From Prorocentrum cordatum (taxonomy: Eukaryota > Sar > Dinophyceae > Prorocentrales > Prorocentraceae), in NCBI GenBank assembly GCA_963575745.1, contig CAUYUJ010015276.1, forward strand, positions 84,501 through 148,500: 64,000 nt of DNA, given 5' to 3'. A program made the position numbers and the translations under genes. Under the pieces are notes generated by a model. The model saw nothing but the letters and a program-made list of their open reading frames with translations, was not told the DNA's origin and made no database searches. Positions 28,378-39,140 of this stretch are shown here, one piece after another (position 1 is the first letter of the stretch; each line of letters starts with the position of its first letter).

Positions 28378-28541
28378 GGGAAAAAATCCCAGCAGCCTCA
28401 CCGACAAGGTGCGGCGGGCATTCCGAGAACGCTTCCACTTTACGACGAGGAGGCCCAGAACAGGAGAGTGCTGAGCGGCCGCCATGCCCGCTCGGGGGCC
28501 CCACTTCCCCGCGAGTGATGCGCCCGCCTCGCTGCGAAGTG

Positions 28542-28702
28542 TAAGTCGGGCCTGTCCCTCTACAGGGGGAATATTCAAAAATAGGCCAAACATTGTCTGG
28601 GGACGATTTTTCTAGTATCTTCTATCATGTTTGAATATGGTGGGGGTATCTTTAAAAAGCTGTCGGTCCAAATCCGCCTCTACGAGGACATGCCTGACCT
28701 AA
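28542..28702. mobile_element. MITE of the TTAA/GTCGGGCC family, copy 4
   Basis: It starts TAAGTCGGGCCTGTCCCTCT and ends GGACATGCCTGACCTAA. The core shares GTCTGGGGACGATTTTT with copy 1. It lies only 165 bases from copy 3, in the same orientation. Confidence 0.75.
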
Positions 28703-29520
28703 TCGAAGTTAGGTGACCTAACTTTTGAAATCCCCGACAGCCTCACCGACAACGGATGTCGCTCAGCCCTGGAGCGCCCAGGCAGCGGCAGAAGTTGGAG
28801 CCCATGCCGCCCGTGGACGGAACATGCCGCACCCCTGTGGCGCCACCTTTGAGATTGTTAATGTTACCCTCTGGGCCATAGCGCGTTGCAAGGCTCCCTC
28901 CAAGGGCGTCGTGGGCACTACCGCATGGCGGCTCGCACCACATCCTGTGATGCCGGGCAAGAAGAGGATGTTAGTTTATGCCCTTGCCGCCTCCCTCCCC
29001 ACCCACCCCCATCATGCCCGTGATCGCCGCGAATAAACATCTGTGTTCTTGCTTCACCTCTTGTGTTTACTGTTTGTCCCCCCCGCGCGCCAAGGACCGT
29101 TCCGCTCGCGGCCTTGGTGCGGGCGGCACGCGCGAGATGGCCGCGGGGGGGCCTCGGGGCAGGAAAAGGCACCTCAGGAGCGGCAAAGATGAAGGTGACG
29201 ACCAGGGGAGGTGAATCTCAGGACCGGGGCCATAATACCTCCCCAGATTCGGGGCATAAGAGATGGGGGCCAGTGCAAACGAGGGTCAGCAAGGGCGCTG
29301 TATCCTGCAGGATCCTGCGAAGGCCCCCTCTGGCTGACCCAGGTTAGCGAGCCGCTCGTGGCCGCGAGGCGGCCGCGCATATTGGCTGACCAGGGTTTGC
29401 GAAGACCTGCGATACAGTTTTTTTTCCTGCATTGCAGTTTTGTGGTTTCCTGCTGACCCGGGTCCGGATTGACCCCGGTCAAAAGATCACCGACAGTTTT
29501 CGGGGCCTTCTTCTTTTTTC
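28703..29520. other. Spacer, no supported gene
   Basis: A + strand ORF (28725-29036) has ordinary composition but no domain and an equally open antisense frame. CAGCCTCACCGACAA occurs near 28395 and near 28740, flanking copy 4 of the MITE. No gene is called. Confidence 0.35.
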
Positions 29521-29735
29521 CCAACCATCCTGTGGTGTTGGGTCCTCGTTTTGAAGAGACAGCGCACCGCGTCCTCTCCTCCTCCTCTCCTCCTCCCCTC
29601 CTCCCTCCTCCTCGTCATCGTCACGCAACCATCCTGTGGTGTTGGGTCCTCGTTTTGAAGAGACGGTGCCCCGCGCTCCTCTCCTTCCTCCTCCCCCTCC
29701 TCCCTCTTTCCATCATCACCATCATCACCATCAAC
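29521..29735. repeat. About 104-bp tandem duplication
   Basis: CAACCATCCTGTGGTGTTGG GTCCTCGTTTTGAAGAGAC (two adjacent blocks) starts at 29522 and again at 29626, each time followed by CTCCTCC-rich sequence. Confidence 0.85.
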
Positions 29736-29850
29736 AACATCATCATCATCATCATCGTCAGCACCATCAGCATCATCATCGTCGTCATCATCGTCATCGT
29801 CGCAGTCACCATCGTCGTCATCATCATCTCCGTCATCGTCACAATCATCG
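29715..29850. repeat. (CAT)n / (CGT)n microsatellite
   Basis: CATCATCACCATCAT and CGTCGTCATC triplets. The Met/Asp/Ile/His-rich ORFs are repeat translations. Confidence 0.85.
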
Positions 29851-29879
29851 CCATCAGCTTCGGCACACCCCTTACACGT

Positions 29880-30385
29880 TTCGTGGCCCCATAGGGAGCT
29901 CCACCGAAGGTCCCCGTGGCGCAGTTCGCATGCGTCTCCCCCACCCAGCACAGCGTTCCGTGGCCCCATAGGGAGCGCCACCTAAGGTCCCAGTGGCGTT
30001 GTTCGCATGCGTCTCCCCCATCCAGGACAGAGATTCGTGGCCCCATAGGGATCCCCACCGAAGGCCCCATTGGCGCAGTTCGCATGCGTCTCCCCCGCCC
30101 AGGACAGCGTTCCGTGGCCCCATGGGGAGCTCCACCGAAGGTCCCAGTGGCACAGTTCGCATGTGTCTCCCCCATCCAGGACAGCGCTTCGTGGCCCCAT
30201 AGGGATCCCCACCGAAGGCCCCATTGGCGCAGTTCGCATGCGTCTCCGCCGCCAAGGACAGCGTTTCGTGGCCCCATAGGGAGCTCCACCGAAGGTCCCA
30301 GTGGCACAGTTCGCATGCGTCTCCCCCATCCAGGACAGCGCTTCGTGGCCCCATAGGGAACGCCACCGAAGTCCCAGTGGCGCAG
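29880..30385. repeat. 77-bp tandem repeat, about 6.5 copies
   Basis: GTGGCCCCATAGGG recurs at about 29883, 29960, 30037, 30114, 30191, 30268 and 30345, a constant 77-base step. Alternate copies share variants (GAGCTCCACC versus GATCCCCACC), hinting at a 154-base higher-order unit. Since 77 is not a multiple of three, each copy is read in a new frame, yet long ORFs stay open on both strands. I regard them as non-coding. Confidence 0.95.
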
Positions 30386-31804
30386 TTCGCCCTTGCACGG
30401 CCGTCGCGGCGTCTGGCGTCTTTCCTGTTGGTGGATTTGTCGGGGTCCCTTGGGGTGCCTTTCGTGTGATGCCTTGAGGCCGTGTGGGCCCGTCACAGGG
30501 CAGCTGTCGTTGGTGTCGTCTGTAGGCCGTTTTGCGACATGTATTGGCCGCATTGGCCCAGCTTTGGCTTGGCGTGGGGCCGTTGTGTCATCGGCCGTGT
30601 CCTGGTCCTGTTTGTTGACCTCCGAGGCTGCGACAACATCGGGGGCTCCAGCCAGAAAGCCGTCCGAGGACGGAGCAGCGGCCCGAGCCAATGGGTTAAC
30701 ATTGAACGAACATTGCGAGGGGAGAGCAGAGAGGGGAGGGAGGAGGAGGAGGAGGAGGAGGAGATGGAGATACAGGAAGAGGAGAGGGCAAGGAAAGCTC
30801 CGGGCCCGACGACGACATCCACGTAAGTATCAACTCGCACCGAGTCCGGCCCGGCCCCTCGTGGGCCCACGACCGGCGCGCGTGCGCCGCCCTGGCTAGT
30901 CCAGAGAGGCGAATGATGGGCCTGTTCCACCAGTGCCACCATAAGTTGGAGGGGGGAAGGAAGTGGAGGAGGAGGAGGAGGAGGAGGAGGAGGAGGACGA
31001 AGAGGAGGAGGAGGAGGAGGAGGAGGAGGAGGAGGACCCTCTCTTCCCTAACTTGTGGTGGTGGTGGTGGAGAACAGGCCCATCAGCGCAGATGTCACCG
31101 GGGTATGGTCGATGTCGCCCTTCGAGAGGGAACACACGAGTGAAGGCGCAGGGCCGCCCACGATGCGATTCGATTCGATCCGATCTGCAAGTTGGAGCCA
31201 CGACTCCGATTCCATTCGATTCGATCAGGGGCACTGGCATCGGCCGGCGTCAGCTTGAGACAGGCGCGGCGATCCGATTTCGCGATTCGACCCAGCTCAT
31301 GCTGGAAGGTGGGAGGCAAATGTGCACGTGGCCTCCATGTCGGAAAGCGGCAGCCCACTGGCGGATGACAGCGGCAGCGGCGGCCCTGAGATCTCGGGCA
31401 CGGGCAGGGCGTGCGGCGGAACCTCCTCCGGAAGATCTTGTCCAGCCTGGGGCTCGGCCCGGGCGCAGTCAAGGTTCTGAGAGGAGGACTGTTTTGGATT
31501 CAGTAGAGGCGTTGGTTTTCAGTATCGTTTAACCGATCCCTATCCCCATCCCCGTCCACAGCTCGAGCCCCGCCGTCTCACCACCTCGGTTGGGGATACG
31601 CCCCGCGAGACCCGACGGGAGCAGGCCTACACCCCCTATCCAGGGGGGGAAATCGGCCAGCGGGGCCCAGCCCACGCTGGTGGGGATGGGGATCGGTTCA
31701 TTGAACGTTGCTCAGGTTTTCGGGCCGTTCCGCAGGCCTAGGCCAGGGAGTGCATTCGAGGCCGAGGCCCGCCGTGGTCCGAAGAGCGCCGTCGCTCTTC
31801 GTTC
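30386..31804. other. Spacer with two GGA microsatellites
   Basis: GGA runs lie at 30738-30776 and 30963-31034. Around 31165-31225 GATTCGATTCGATCC and its near-reverse GATTCGATCAGG form an imperfect inverted repeat. ORFs are repeat-driven and no gene is supported. Confidence 0.4.
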
Positions 31805-31930
31805 AGCATCTCTCGGACGTGTGTGTTTTTTTCCTTCGGCGAGGACCATCGAGGAGCATCCTTGATCATTTGGCGAAGAAACCGCGCACGAAACCGAAAA
31901 AAGCACGGGGAATGGACGTCCGAGCGATGG
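31805..31930 (+). repeat. About 120-bp dispersed repeat, copy 2
   Basis: CTCGGACGTGTGTGTTTTTT, GGCGAGGACCATCGAGGA and GGAATGGACGTCCGAGCGAT in that order. It is directly upstream of the foldback at 31961, and copy 3 is downstream of it. Confidence 0.8.
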
Positions 31931-31960
31931 CCAGTCTTCGTCCAGCATCTCTCATTCAAC

Positions 31961-32106
31961 GGGCGAAGAACGGTACAAGATAACCTTTTTCGCCGTCGGG
32001 GACACCTGCCCCGGGGCGGCTGGAAAGCTTATACCTTTACGGTGGCACCGCCCCGGGGCAGGTGTCCCCGACGGCGAAAAAGTTTATTTCGTACCGTTCT
32101 TCGCCC
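31961..32106. mobile_element. Foldback element with about 60-bp arms
   Basis: The left arm starts GGGCGAAGAACGGTAC and includes CTTTTTCGCCGTCGGGGACA and CCTGCCCCGGGGCGG. The right arm is its reverse complement, ending GTACCGTTCTTCGCCC. The loop is about 25 bases. Mismatches are few, so the element is young or maintained. Confidence 0.9.
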
Positions 32107-32216
32107 GCTGACTCGTGGTAGCACGAGGACTGCACCCGGTCGGCGCGCGGGCTCCTCGGGGCCGGGGCGGCCCAGAGCTCCGCCTCGGTGCAAAGTAGCG
32201 CCTTCTTGGACCGGGC

Positions 32217-32341
32217 CTCGCTCGGACGTGTGCATTTTTTCTCGGCGAGGACCATCGAGGACGATCCTGGACCATCGAGCAAAAGAAACACGCACGACAC
32301 CGAAAAACGCACTGGAAATGGACGTCCGAGCGACGGCAAGC
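32217..32341 (+). repeat. About 120-bp dispersed repeat, copy 3
   Basis: CTCGGACGTGTGCATTTTTT, GGCGAGGACCATCGAGGA and GGAAATGGACGTCCGAGCGA, as in copy 2, with about 85-90 percent agreement by eye. Confidence 0.8.
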
Positions 32342-32579
32342 GGAGGTTTTCTCACCCGAGGGTGCTCTCAGCAGCAGTTGCGCCCCGCGGAGAGGCGTCT
32401 GGGGGTGCCCGGGCCGTCCCGAAGGGCCGCCTGAGACCCGAAGCTTAGCTGGAAAAAACCGACCTCCTCGCGTCGTGAAAGAAACCCGCCGGGAAGTGTC
32501 TGGCCCGGGTTTGTGAAAGGCAGTGCCTGCTAGAGTCAAGAGGAGAGAGAAACAGGCAAAGTACCAACATGGATATGAA

Positions 32580-32680
32580 GTAGGGTACATTCCAAAGTAC
32601 CCCCCACCGAAAGTACGTAGGTACCAAAGTACCCACGAAAGTACCTACGCCGAAAAAAGTAGGTACTAAAGTACCCCCAC
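32580..32680. repeat. AAAGTACC repeat, short array
   Basis: CCAAAGTACC, CGAAAGTACG and GTAGGTACC steps. The same family fills 45479-46121. Confidence 0.8.
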
Positions 32681-33946
32681 CATTTTTGAGCAGGCAGTCG
32701 CCGAGGCAAACGCCCTAAAATTGGCGAGCGGGGCCGATCGCCAGCCGAAGCTGCACCATGGAAACCACGCGGCATAATAGGTTGGGCACTTGGTGGCGAG
32801 GTGTTTGGCACGCGCGCCATCGCGGACAGGCGGGCGGGCGGACCTCAATGGGCGCATCGTTAGGGCGGGACATCAGAGCAGGCGGATGGGCTGTCAGGCA
32901 ACCGATCGGACGGACACAAACGAGCGGGTCGGGCGGGTCGGGCGGGCAGGCGGGCCGCGGCGGGGGGGGTCGGGCAGGCGGGGGGCGCGAGCCAGCCCGA
33001 AAGCAAAGCTCTCTTATGGTAACGTCTCCCTGCTCCTGCTCCTGCTCATCCTCCTCCTCCTCCTCCCCCTCCTCTCCCTCCTCCTCCTCCTCCTCCTCCT
33101 CCTCCTCCTCCTCCTCCTCCTCCTCCTGCCAGAGAATCACTTGCTACCGCAAACCCATTGAGAAGGAGAGCCGATGGCTCCAATGTCGCCACATGGGGCT
33201 CCGAGAGGTCCCCACTAGAAGCCCCAGAATGACCCAAAGAGTGCCCTAGAGTGCTCATGGGGCGCCCCTGGGAGGGACGCGAATGAGACAGATCTGGTCC
33301 TGAAGGATCGGCGCGATTGAAATACACCCCGCGGTTGACCGCTGATCTCAGGAATGCCGAGAGATACCCACGCGGCCCCAAGGCGGCCCCAAGAAAGCCC
33401 AAGCATACTTCCAGATGCCACCACCAGAACCCCAGAGGACCTCAACTCTGCCCCCCGTGTTCCCCCGACGGGCAGGGGCCTCGTTTGCGTTGCTTTGGGG
33501 CGGGGGGGGCTCCTGCAGTGCGGTTTCGGGGTAATAGAGTCGACGCTCCGCGTATCTCAATCAACCCTTCTTGAAATGATAGTCTAGGGTGTCGGAAAAA
33601 TGGAACGCAGAACGAAATCACGACCTGCCGACCGTGATCGTGCAAGCATCTTTCGGGTGGGAGCTCACTGGTGCCAGGCGAATGGTGAGGGGGACGAGGA
33701 TGAGGGCGCGAGGGAGGGGTGGCGAGATGAGGTTCGGAGTGCGAGTGCGAGAGTACAGGCGAGAGGATAGGGATGAGGATGAGGGGAGGATGAAAGCGAG
33801 AGGGTAGAGAGGATATGGGAATTGCAAAGATACGGGTATGATGGCGAAAGTTAGATGTCCCAACACTCTCTCTGGCCAGCGTCGCACGCGCTGATCCCAG
33901 CGCCGTAGTTGATGACGTCGGCGCATCGCGCCACTGGGCTGTGCTG
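32681..33946. other. Spacer with CCT microsatellite and degenerate repeats
   Basis: A (CCT)n run lies at 33042-33128. Degenerate GGCCCCAAG-type repeats occupy 33190-33430, in the orientation opposite to those at 8-10 kb. Region 33590-33900 is GAGGATGAGG-rich. It contains the 3' flank of the minus-strand gene ending at 33947. No other gene is seen. Confidence 0.4.
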
Positions 33947-36900
33947 TCAGCCCTTGAGCGACGAAAGCTTCGCCGCCCACTCCACGACGTCCGAGCGCAC
34001 GTAGCTCATGATGTTCGCCTCGGTCATCTCCTTCTTGTAGGTGTTCACGACGCGGCGCAGCTTCGGCGGCTGACCGTTGCTCGTCTTGTAGGCGTGGACC
34101 AACAACGCAGTGTACTTCGTGGCGAGGGCCATCTTCAATACGTCATTGGCCTCACTGATGGCCTCGCTGTCTGTCGTGACGTCGAAGGTCTGAGCCCACG
34201 ATTTCGCCTGCGCCATGGCCTCATTCACCTTATTGATCATCGTCTGGTAGGCACTCCCGCCAATAGTCAAGATGGTCTCCTCAACCCGCTGCAAAACTTT
34301 CTCGATGCCCACGCCCTCATTCAGCCCCGTGTCCCATGACTGGTCGTAGGAGTCGGTGCCTTTGGAGAGCGGCTTCAACACATTCGTCTTCTGCTGGAGG
34401 GATGCCGTCATCATGTCCGCGCACGCCTGCGCTGCCTCATTCATCCCGTCGATCGATGCCTGCAGGTCCACGTTTAAACTGATCACCTCGTGCGCGAAGC
34501 CAGCGGCCTGGATAGACAAGATCGTGGAGCGAATGCCCTGCACGACGCGGACCGCGTTGACCTCAAGCAGCCGAGACTTGTCGTCGCCCGCCAATCGTAT
34601 CCACTCCTCGCGGTGTTGCACGAGCGGGCCCCAGTGCTGGAACATGGCTGTCACCTTGTTGAGCTTGGCCGCATGGTCCTCGACCAACCAATCTGTCTCG
34701 GCGAGCTTCAGGAGGATGTGCAGGCACGGGGTCACGTCCTTCGGCTCACCGCAGTTCTTGCAAGCACACTCGTAGATGTGCGAGAAGATGGCGGCGGCGC
34801 TGTCCCTGTAGTCCGCCGCGCCCTTGCCGCCAGCGGCCAGCACAGAATCGATCGCGGCGATCACTCCGTTGCGCTTCTCGGGATTGGTCAGGAACTCCTC
34901 GGTCATGGACGTCGCAAGCCGCGAGAGGCCCTGGCAGGCGTTGAACTGGTTGATGTCGCGTTCCCTCTTCTCGATCTGGTCTAACGCTTTCAGCCGCAAG
35001 GAGAGCTTCTCTGGCAAGCTGGTCTTAGCCATGATGATCGGCGCCTTCATCTCGGCCAGCCACGCAATCAGTGCGGGGTCAGCCGCGCCGTCGACACCGT
35101 CGCCAAACACGTAGCAGTCGACGTACTCGCCGATTTTCGCGGCCACCTTGAGCTTGAAATTGTCGAAGGACCCTGGCCGACAATACGTCACGACATTCGG
35201 CAGCATCTCGAGCGCGGCCTTCAGAGACCCAGACTGCACCGCCGCGTTGATGTCCGAGCCAGCGTCCAGCGTCGACATCGTCTTCATCATCACGGGGAAA
35301 AGCTCATTCGTCTTCGGGTAGAACTGGTCGAACTCTTCCTATGCCGAAGCCCACCACGTTGGAAACAATTCGCTGGGGGGCAGGCCCGCGCATGTCGAGG
35401 CTGTCGCGAAGGGCGACGGAGCGGAGGCGAACTGGGCTCCGAGCTGGGCGCGAAAGGATGGCGGGGGGCTCTATGATGGACGGGTCGGCCATTGGGGCGC
35501 GCGCGAGGGGGGGGCAGAAACCAATCAATGCACGCCGCCCCAATGGCCGCCCCGTCCACTACCCAGGCACCCCGCACATCCACACCCCACTCGAGGCCCA
35601 CCTGGATCCCCTCCGCCCCCAACTCCTCTCCGGTCACTCCCCCCACCCCTCGCCCCCGCCCTCGCTAGAAACAAATCGCACGGAGAAACTCCTAGCCCCC
35701 CCCCGCCCAACTGCCGCACCCCCGACATGCGCGGACAACTGCCCTCGGGCGTTTAACGTGGGCTTGGCCTTGAGAGCAGTGTAGTGCGTCGAGCGCTTCA
35801 CGGCCAAGTTCAGGTGGTGCAAGCACACCTTCCCAAGCTCCGACGATCTGGCATCCGTCATTGTCGTGAGCGCGTCGCTGTGCTCCAGGCACTTGGGGCC
35901 TGCGATGCACAGCAGCGCTTTCAAGCACGGAGTCATCGACGAAACGAGCTCGTCGAAGGTCTCATCGTCAGGGCACTTGTTCGCCAGCCAGTCGAGGCAC
36001 GTGCTGCAGAACGCGACAAGCTTGGACTGCCCGCCCCTGCCAGCCTGGATGTGGTAGGCCAGCGCCCCCGAAAAGAACCCTTCGCAACTGGGCATCTTGT
36101 CCGAGACGCTACCGTCGCAAGTGATGACCCTTGGGCGCGTCGGCTTGAACTTGTCGTCAACGTTGCCATCTGGATGACTCACCTCCCATGGCGCGATGAT
36201 GTAAAAGAAATCGTTCATGTCCATGTCGGGCAACTTGATCGTCTCTGTAACCTTCGAGGCAACGCCAGAGGGGTCGGCGTCCGAATCGAAAGCTCGGCTG
36301 GGCCCGCGGAGCGGAGATGAACACCGCCTTGCGCGCTCGACCGATTGCTGCCTATGACCCACCCCCAGCGTGAACCACTGACCTTCAGCTTCAGCACGTC
36401 CATCTTCCACATGCTCGGCATATCCTCGTCGCCCTTCTCGATGGCACAGAGGAGGTCCTCGAGCTTTTGCTTCGGCACGGTCGCGATGGGCTTCTCGACG
36501 AGCCCGCAGATCGCGTCGCAGACCGAGATGTGCTCACGTAGTTTGTCCGCGGTCTCTGAATCTTGCACCGTGGGATTCGACTCCATGATGCTCGCATGCG
36601 ACTCCTTGGCCCAGCGAAGTTCGCGGCCCATGGCGACGCCTGACCAGCGCCTGTTCACGTCCAGAGCGGCAATGCGACGATCGACGAGCTCCTCCACTTC
36701 GGACTGCTTTGCCTCGGACACCGCCGACTTGGCTGTGCGGGGCTTCGCTCCTGGGGTCCTCGGCACACCGCGGCCTCCCTCGCCCGCGAAGACGGTCCGC
36801 GAGCAGGCCATCGCCGTCGGGTTCAGCATCGGGCCAGCCGAAACAGCAACAGCTCCACCAAGCTGCGACCCAGCAGCCGCTTGGGCACCGCCCGGGCTGC

Positions 36901-38113
36901 CGAACTGGCTCGAGTCGTGCTCCTCGGCAAGCTGGCGCGCCACCTTGAGCTCCACTTGCGCCTTCCTGTAGGCATCCCTCTTCAACCTCAAGGACTCCAA
37001 GGTATGATTCTCCGTGCGCGCCTTCACGCAGACGGTCTTCATCTTGCTCTCCTGCGCAATTGCCTTAGAGGGGTCCACTGCGCAACTCGCGCAAGGATGC
37101 CCGACAGCGCCCCTGGCCCCGATCGCTACCCCCACCCCCTGAACGAAGGGGGGGATGGGGAAGGGAGGGGCGGGCGGAGTAAGAGGGGGGGACAAGGTGA
37201 CGAGGGAGGAGGGTGGGGAGGACTAGGACGACAAGAAAGATATGGAAGAGGGTCAAGAGAGTATGCACCAGCAATTAGCAGGGTCAGGTCCAGAAGGGGG
37301 AGGAGGATGAGCGGCGGGAGAAATGCCCAACAACCAACACGGCTGGCTGAGGAACGATAAAGAAGGTAGAGGGGGCGAAGGCCGCTGTCGGACACTTAAG
37401 CGTGAGTGGCCCAGCGTTCCACCGCGCCGATCCTTCTTCACGTGCGCGAACGTGCCCGCAGACTGCGCCTCGAACATCTGCTGGGACGGCACCATCTTGT
37501 GCGCGGCCATCTTGGCGACGACTTGGGTGGTCACGTCGTACTCCAGGTACGGGCGGTTCGGGTTGGGTACCAAGATGCCGTTGTAGGAGTCCCCCTCGTG
37601 GTCGGGCAGGTCCTGCAGCTTGATGCCCAGCTTCTCGGGGTCATCGTGGAGCACGTCTGCCACGAGCTGCGCGCGACTCAAGCCGACCATCGGCTTCGCG
37701 ACCGAGACGATGAACTCTGCCCCCTCGTCGACGGACGTCGGGAAGGACTGCCCGCGCTCGCCCGCCTCGGTTCGCTTGGCTTCCTCCCAGCAGTCGTGGA
37801 TGTGCGAATCCTCGTCCTGCACGCCTTGCTGGACTACCTCCGAGGAGCCGAACTGGGTGAAGCCCTTGGAATACCTGTCGAAGCAGGCGGTGCAGGACGG
37901 CACCGTCGTGTCCCTCATCTTCTGCTCGGTGTCGGTGCAATCACACGTGCCGCACTCGAAAGCGGACGAGAACGCAACCAACGAGAGTTGGGGTTCGGAG
38001 TGCACGTCGTCCCCATCGCCGCCGCCGTTGCCACTCTTCTTGCGCTTGCGGGCGGCCCCGACTGTCCTCGGCAACGGTGGTTGAGTGTCGGCCTTCTGGC
38101 CGCGCTTGCCCAT
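33947..38113 (-). CDS. Zinc-cluster/helical protein of dinoflagellate type, four exons
   Basis: Exon 1 (38113-37423) starts MGKRGQKAD with a basic region (ARKRKKSG) and a cysteine cluster (Cys 54, 57, 59, 74, 77). The first intron (37422-37078) starts GTGGAA and ends GCGCAG in phase 1, joining KKDRR to VDPSKA. Exon 2 (37077-36383) encodes a coiled-coil-like region (LRLKRDAYRKAQVELKVARQ) and a long linker. The second intron (36382-36252) starts GTCAGT and ends TCGAAG in phase 0. Exon 3 runs from 36251 (VTETIKLPDMDMND) to about 35769 (GC donor after TALK) or 35727 (GT donor). Exon 4 (35338-33947) begins EEFDQFY after a CATAG acceptor and encodes about 460 helical residues with a CACKNCG pair. 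Total is about 1,086 residues. Similar layouts, an N-terminal Cys cluster followed by long helical regions, are common in dinoflagellate predicted proteins of unknown function. Phases agree at the first two junctions, which supports a live gene. Confidence 0.75.
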
Positions 38114-38140
38114 GGCAAGGTCGCTAGAGAGAGTGACGGT
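38114..38140 (-). promoter_or_regulatory. Candidate trans-splice acceptor upstream of the four-exon gene
   Basis: On the minus strand CGTCACTCTCTCTAG ends at 38124, ten bases before the ATG at 38113. A pyrimidine tract with AG this close to a start fits spliced-leader addition. It could also be the end of an intron in the leader. Confidence 0.4.
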
Positions 38141-38570
38141 GTGTCAGTGCTCACACTGGGCCCGTCGAACTACAAACAGGAGTGTGCTCGAATCCTGCCG
38201 CGAATTTGAGCCACAATGGCACTGTGGGGCAACTGAGGGTGAATGGGGATCGCAACATGGGCCGTTCAATGGGGAGGGCGGCGGTCGCCTGTCTGGAACG
38301 GCCACTACAGCGCCACCGACCGCACAGCGAGAACCCCAGGTCTCGTCGGGCGGCCCATCGATGCAAGGCAGGGCGGGGAGGCGGGAGAACGGCGAGCGAT
38401 GGGATAAACCCAGAGTGGCCGTTTGTTAGCGGAGCTCCTTATAGGGCAACGAGCTGTGCGGGAGGTGTGCCACCTTGCACGCGGCCTCACATGTGAGCCA
38501 TGCCATTGGAAACTTCGGTGGAACTATATATAAGGACAGTATTTCCCTTCGGGAGCCGGGGCGCTCCTCC
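38141..38570. other. Intergenic region, no gene seen
   Basis: It is the upstream flank of the minus-strand gene. It contains no TATA-like box that I would defend and only chance ORFs. Confidence 0.35.
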
Positions 38571-39140
38571 GCCTACCCCCGACCCCCTGGGTCTGGACGA
38601 AGGGCCCCACCAGATGTAATGGGGTAGTTGGTGGCCCAAGATGGCTCCGAGAGGGGCCCCGATGGCCAGAGATGGTCTCCAGAGGATCGAGCGCGATAGC
38701 CCACGATTGCTCCAGGTACTTTCGAACGTGTCCCCAAGAGGCCAAATGCCATTCCAAATGTGGCCCCAACTAGGCACGGGGCCACCCAAGAGATACACAG
38801 AACGGGCAAAAGGTCGTACAGAAGACCAGGTGATACTCGACGGTTCGACTCCGATCGGCTCGGGTGGCTTCGAGATGGCCCCAATAAAACCCAGGAGGAC
38901 ACTTGAGAGGCACAAGAGAGCGCACAGGGCGGCTCCAAGGGCGTCCAGGAGCGCCCTGAGATCACCCCAAAGTAGCCCCCAATAGTGGATAATTCGAGCC
39001 CTACTGTTGAGGGGGAGGAAACACAACTCCTGGTTTGATCGGCTGTCCCCGAGTGAACCCCAGAGCCCCTGATATTGCACCGAGAGGACACCAATATGGC
39101 CCCAAGAGGACCACGAGGGAATGCACAAGACGTCCGTACT
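38571..39140. repeat. Degenerate GGCCCCAAGATGG repeats
   Basis: Steps such as GGCCCCAAGATGGC, GGCCCCAACTAGG and GGCCCCAAGAGG, the reverse-complement orientation of those at 8230-9130. ORFs on both strands follow the repeat. Confidence 0.55.

Noticed and set aside
29621-30691. 356-codon minus-strand ORF
   Set aside because: It crosses a 77-base tandem repeat whose length is not a multiple of three, and a CAT/GAT microsatellite.
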